Source: Oxalobacteraceae bacterium
Lineage (GTDB): Bacteria > Pseudomonadota > Gammaproteobacteria > Burkholderiales > Burkholderiaceae_D
NCBI GenBank assembly: GCA_027485535.1
Contig: JAIXQV010000011.1
Span: 1-7,884, forward strand
DNA: 7,884 bases
Reading direction: 5' to 3'
The stretch's first letter is position 1. Every line of letters starts with the position of its first letter. The position numbers were made by a program, and so were the translations under genes. This document shows, in pieces, positions 5,510-7,884 of this stretch. A model generated the notes under the pieces. It saw only the letters and a program-made list of their open reading frames with translations, had not been told where the DNA came from and did not search any database.

Positions 5510-5514
5510 GGGAG
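5510..5514 (+). promoter_or_regulatory. Ribosome binding site supporting a TTG start
   Basis: GGGAG lies 7 bases before TTG 5522. There is no ATG or GTG codon in frame between this site and the signal-peptide core, so the spacing decides for TTG as the start codon. Confidence 0.7.
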
Positions 5515-5521
5515 ACAAGCC

Positions 5522-5986
5522 TTGAACCAAAAAAACCATGATTACCGTCCAGTTCTTAGGATTCTTAGTGCAGTGATATTGGCGATCGCTTTCCCTGTCT
5601 TGCCTTCACTTTCACAATCTACATCGACAGTTTTACTCGAGGTTTCTAGCTTTAAAAATACCCGAGGGACCCTCAACTGCCGTTTGTTTATAAAGCCATC
5701 CGACTTCCCGGATGGTGAAGGCATCTTGTCGGTGCGCGTACCTATTGCCGGGCCGAATACGAGCTGTACTTTTTCGAATATTGAGCCGGGCACCTATGCA
5801 GTGGCGGTCGTGCATGACGAGAACAGCGACGGCAAGCTTGACAAGAATTTTGTAGGTGTTCCAAGCGAAGGGTATGGTGTATCGAATAACAAAACGTACG
5901 CGCTCTCAGCGCCGAAATGGGACGAGTCCATATTCACCATCGCACCGAGCGAAAGTAAGACGCTTCAGGTCAAGCTCAGATACTGA
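5522..5986 (+). CDS. Secreted DUF2141 domain protein
   Basis: This 154-aa protein has an N-terminal signal sequence (basic stretch to Arg13, hydrophobic core about 14-30, likely cut near LSQS) and then a single DUF2141 domain. The match rests on the strand pair RGTLNCRLF and ILSVRVPI, the EPGTYAVAVVHDENSDGKLDKN segment (88-109) and the GVPSEGYGVSNN signature (112-123). The HDENSDGKLD loop is acidic and resembles a calcium-binding loop. Two Cys (53 and 82) could form a disulfide in the periplasm. The biochemical role of the family is not known to me. The start is TTG, backed by GGGAG 7 bases upstream. It is the first gene of the plus-strand operon, directly downstream of the TetR operators, so it is probably repressed by that protein. 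Confidence 0.9.
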   Translation: MNQKNHDYRPVLRILSAVILAIAFPVLPSLSQSTSTVLLEVSSFKNTRGTLNCRLFIKPSDFPDGEGILSVRVPIAGPNTSCTFSNIEPGTYAVAVVHDENSDGKLDKNFVGVPSEGYGVSNNKTYALSAPKWDESIFTIAPSESKTLQVKLRY

Positions 5987-6043
5987 CAAAGCCTAATCAG
6001 AACCTAGGAAGCATCCCATCTAAAAAACGTGATCGGTCAAATT

Positions 6044-6050
6044 GGGGAGG
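6044..6050 (+). promoter_or_regulatory. Ribosome binding site of the SDR gene
   Basis: GGGGAGG, a strong Shine-Dalgarno, is 5 bases before ATG 6056. It settles the start at 6056 over the in-frame GTG at 6029, which would add nine residues overlapping this site. Confidence 0.85.
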
Positions 6051-6055
6051 TCATC

Positions 6056-6871
6056 ATGAAGCAAATAAAGACTATCTTGGTTACTGGTGCGAGTAGTGGC
6101 ATCGGCCTCGAAATGGCGAAAATACTTGCGGCGAGAAACTATCGACTTGTCTTGGCTAGCCGCAGTAGTGAGCGACTTGAAGACGTGGCTACTGAGCTAC
6201 GGCGAACCACGTCGGCCGAGGTCTCTACCTTTGCTGTTGATCTCAGCGCGCCAGAGGCAGCGGAGCACCTCTTTGAATTCTGCGAGGCACAGCGGTTTCA
6301 GATTGACATCCTGATTAATAACGCCGGGTTCGGCATTCTCGATGAGCACGTTGCGATTGATCCGAAAAAGCTAAGGCAAATGCTCCAGCTAAATGTAATC
6401 GCTGTCGCAGAGCTTTGCCAAACCTTCGGCGCGCAAATGAAGCGTCGTCGTAGCGGGATAATTCTTAACGTCGCTTCAACGGCTGCGTATCAGGCAACCC
6501 CTTACTTTGCCGCCTATGGCGCTTCAAAGTCTTTCGTCCTGTGCTTGTCGGAAGCACTAGCAAAGGAACTTGAGGATTATGATGTACAGGTTAGCTGCCT
6601 AGCGCCAGGTCCAACGGATACCGCTTTTTTCGACGCCATTGACCCTCAAAAAATTACTGAAGGTCACTTCTTCCAAAAGGCGGGACGCACGGATGTCCGT
6701 ACCGTCGCACAGGCAGGCGTGGATCTTTTGGACCATGGCGGTATGACTCGCGTGGTTGGCCTTTCTAACCGCCTAGCAGTTCTGGGCAATCGCTTCTTGC
6801 CAAGGTCGATCGTCGCATCGGTTTCAAAGCGGCTTCTGAAGCCCGTCGATAAGAAAAACTCTGTTCAATAA
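6056..6871 (+). CDS. Short-chain dehydrogenase/reductase (SDR), classical type
   Basis: This 271-aa cytosolic NAD(P)H-dependent oxidoreductase has a Rossmann fold. Its nucleotide-binding motif TGASSGIG (10-17) starts right after the first strand. The basic residues in ASRSSERLE (34-42) suggest NADP(H), and DL at 62-63 and NNAG (88-91) are in place. The catalytic set is complete: Asn113 (LNVIA), Ser141 (NVASTAA), Tyr154 and Lys158 in YGASK. APGPTDT (183-189) follows the active site. The C-terminal 50 residues, with basic and hydrophobic helices (NRFLPRSIVASVSKRLLKP), resemble SDRs of the DltE/YqjQ style that act on lipid-like or ketone substrates, but the substrate cannot be read from the sequence. 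It starts 69 bp after the DUF2141 stop with no terminator between, so it probably shares its transcript. Confidence 0.95.
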   Translation: MKQIKTILVTGASSGIGLEMAKILAARNYRLVLASRSSERLEDVATELRRTTSAEVSTFAVDLSAPEAAEHLFEFCEAQRFQIDILINNAGFGILDEHVAIDPKKLRQMLQLNVIAVAELCQTFGAQMKRRRSGIILNVASTAAYQATPYFAAYGASKSFVLCLSEALAKELEDYDVQVSCLAPGPTDTAFFDAIDPQKITEGHFFQKAGRTDVRTVAQAGVDLLDHGGMTRVVGLSNRLAVLGNRFLPRSIVASVSKRLLKPVDKKNSVQ

Positions 6872-6896
6872 TCATCTTGATCATGGCAAATTCCAG

Positions 6897-7884
6897 ATGT
6901 CCAAGCTTAAGTTAATCCTGCTAGCGATCTTCCTCACATTCGCCACGCATTTTGTTTTGAGTCAGCCTATTTCAGGCTCGACCCTACCCTTCAAGTTTCA
7001 AAACAATTATCTAAAGTTTGAGCCACCGGGATTATTTGATTTTCTCAAATGGCGCTGGAATGCCTTAGTTGATGGTCATCCCAAGCCAGTCCAATCGCCG
7101 ACACCCAAAGTAGACGTCGATTTAGAGTTCATTCATGCAAACGGCAAGGCTCAGGACATGATGCAACCTGCCATTACTTGGATTGGACACGCGACAGCAC
7201 TAGTTCAATTTGCTGGTTTGAATGTGCTGACTGACCCGATTTTTTCAGAGCGTGCATCGCCACTTTCATTAGTAGGTCCGAAGCGCGCGCAGCCACCAGC
7301 CATCGCGCTAAAAAACTTGCCGCATATCGACTTGGTACTGATCTCGCATAACCACTACGACCATCTTGATGAGGCTAGTGTTCGGTCGCTTGCTTCTCAA
7401 TCCGGGGGATCTCCATTGTTTCTAGTACCGGCTGGGGTGAAATCATGGTTCAGCAACTTAGGTATCTCGAATGTGGTTGAGCTCATGTGGTGGCAATCTC
7501 ATCGCGCGCAATCTCCCGTGGGATCAGTGGAAATCGTTTTCACACCGGTACAACATTGGTCCGGGCGTGCATTGACAGATCGAATGGACACCCTCTGGGG
7601 TGGCTTTGCAGTGTTTACTGATGACTTTCATTTCTTCCATGTCGGCGACACCAGCTATTCGCCTGATTTTCAAGACATTGCCAAACGCTTCGCCGATCGA
7701 CAACCTGATCATGGCTTTGACTTGGTATTGATTCCAATCGGTGCCTATGCGCCCCGGTGGTTTATGAAAGATCAGCACGTCGACCCCGCTGAGGGCGTTC
7801 AGATTCATAAAGATTTGCGTGCAAGGCAATCGGTAGCCTACCACTGGGGCACCTTCAGCTTGTCTGATGAGGCGCTCGACGATC
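6897..7884 (+). CDS. Metallo-beta-lactamase-fold hydrolase, NAPE-PLD/RomA-like (partial at 3' end)
   Basis: From ATG 6897 the frame stays open for 329 codons to the window edge, so the C-terminus is missing. Residues 1-22 (KLKLILLAIFLTFATHFVL) are a signal peptide or membrane anchor. The metal site is complete: HNHYDH (151-156) supplies the HxHxDH motif, followed by His220 (PVQHWSGR), Asp251 (VGDTSYS) and His316 (YHWGTF). WIGHAT (95-100), LTDPIFS (111-117) and IGAYAPRWFM (281-290) are typical of the branch that includes NAPE-hydrolysing phospholipase D and RomA. Family knowledge suggests hydrolysis of a phosphodiester, possibly a phospholipid; the real substrate is unknown. It lies 25 bp after the SDR stop and has no strong Shine-Dalgarno. 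An ATG at 6883 is in another frame. Probably the third gene of the TetR-controlled operon. Confidence 0.92.
   Translation, partial: MSKLKLILLAIFLTFATHFVLSQPISGSTLPFKFQNNYLKFEPPGLFDFLKWRWNALVDGHPKPVQSPTPKVDVDLEFIHANGKAQDMMQPAITWIGHATALVQFAGLNVLTDPIFSERASPLSLVGPKRAQPPAIALKNLPHIDLVLISHNHYDHLDEASVRSLASQSGGSPLFLVPAGVKSWFSNLGISNVVELMWWQSHRAQSPVGSVEIVFTPVQHWSGRALTDRMDTLWGGFAVFTDDFHFFHVGDTSYSPDFQDIAKRFADRQPDHGFDLVLIPIGAYAPRWFMKDQHVDPAEGVQIHKDLRARQSVAYHWGTFSLSDEALDD

Noticed and set aside
5387..5539. N-terminal extension of the TetR frame up to 5539
   Set aside because: It would translate the operator cluster and promoter, has no TetR-like sequence, and ATG 5386 has a nearby G-rich ribosome binding site followed by the usual YHHGNL start of the domain.
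6029..6055. GTG start for the SDR at 6029
   Set aside because: No Shine-Dalgarno precedes it, and the strong GGGGAGG at 6044-6050 is placed for ATG 6056, from which the Rossmann motif begins at the usual position.
7524..7844. Minus-strand frame of 106 codons
   Set aside because: It lies wholly opposite the metallo-hydrolase, whose catalytic motifs prove the plus-strand frame; the antisense product has no recognisable features.

Overview
The window looks like chromosome from a betaproteobacterium, most likely Burkholderiales and perhaps Oxalobacteraceae. The basis is a TolB whose mature N-terminus reads QLRVEIAGVGANQIPIAI, moderate GC content and gene order. The genus is a guess from sequence style, not a search result.

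Left part (1-3228, + strand): the distal half of a tol-pal operon. It holds the C-terminal end of TolA (cut by the window edge), TolB, the lipoprotein Pal and the coiled-coil/TPR protein CpoB (YbgF). Spacing is tight: tolA and tolB overlap by one base, and pal and cpoB are 8 bp apart. Together these envelope proteins couple the outer membrane, peptidoglycan and inner-membrane energy during cell constriction. A terminator-like GC hairpin followed by TTTT lies inside the first codons of cpoB.

Middle (3229-3601): a lone tRNA-Lys (UUU) gene with its own near-consensus sigma70 promoter and GC-rich discriminator. It is followed by a strong hairpin with A/T tracts on both sides, which can terminate transcription from both directions.

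Right part (3602-7884): an accessory-looking region. On the minus strand are a small AT-richer secreted protein resembling surface-adhesin E, a glutathione S-transferase and a TetR-family repressor with a WHG-type ligand domain; the TetR and GST genes form a probable operon (21 bp gap). Divergently, on the plus strand, come a secreted DUF2141 protein (TTG start), a short-chain dehydrogenase and a zinc-dependent metallo-beta-lactamase-fold hydrolase of the NAPE-PLD/RomA type that runs off the window end.

The 135-bp divergent intergenic region carries a cluster of TTGACA/TGTCAA half-sites. One is a perfect 13-bp palindrome, with a 10/12-arm-match copy 21 bp away and a partial third site, all embedded in a larger 10-bp inverted repeat and overlapping a good plus-strand promoter. 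The simplest reading is one TetR protein controlling its own TetR-GST operon and the DUF2141-SDR-hydrolase operon, as a ligand-induced module for handling a lipid-like or xenobiotic compound. That locus is the most interesting part of the window.
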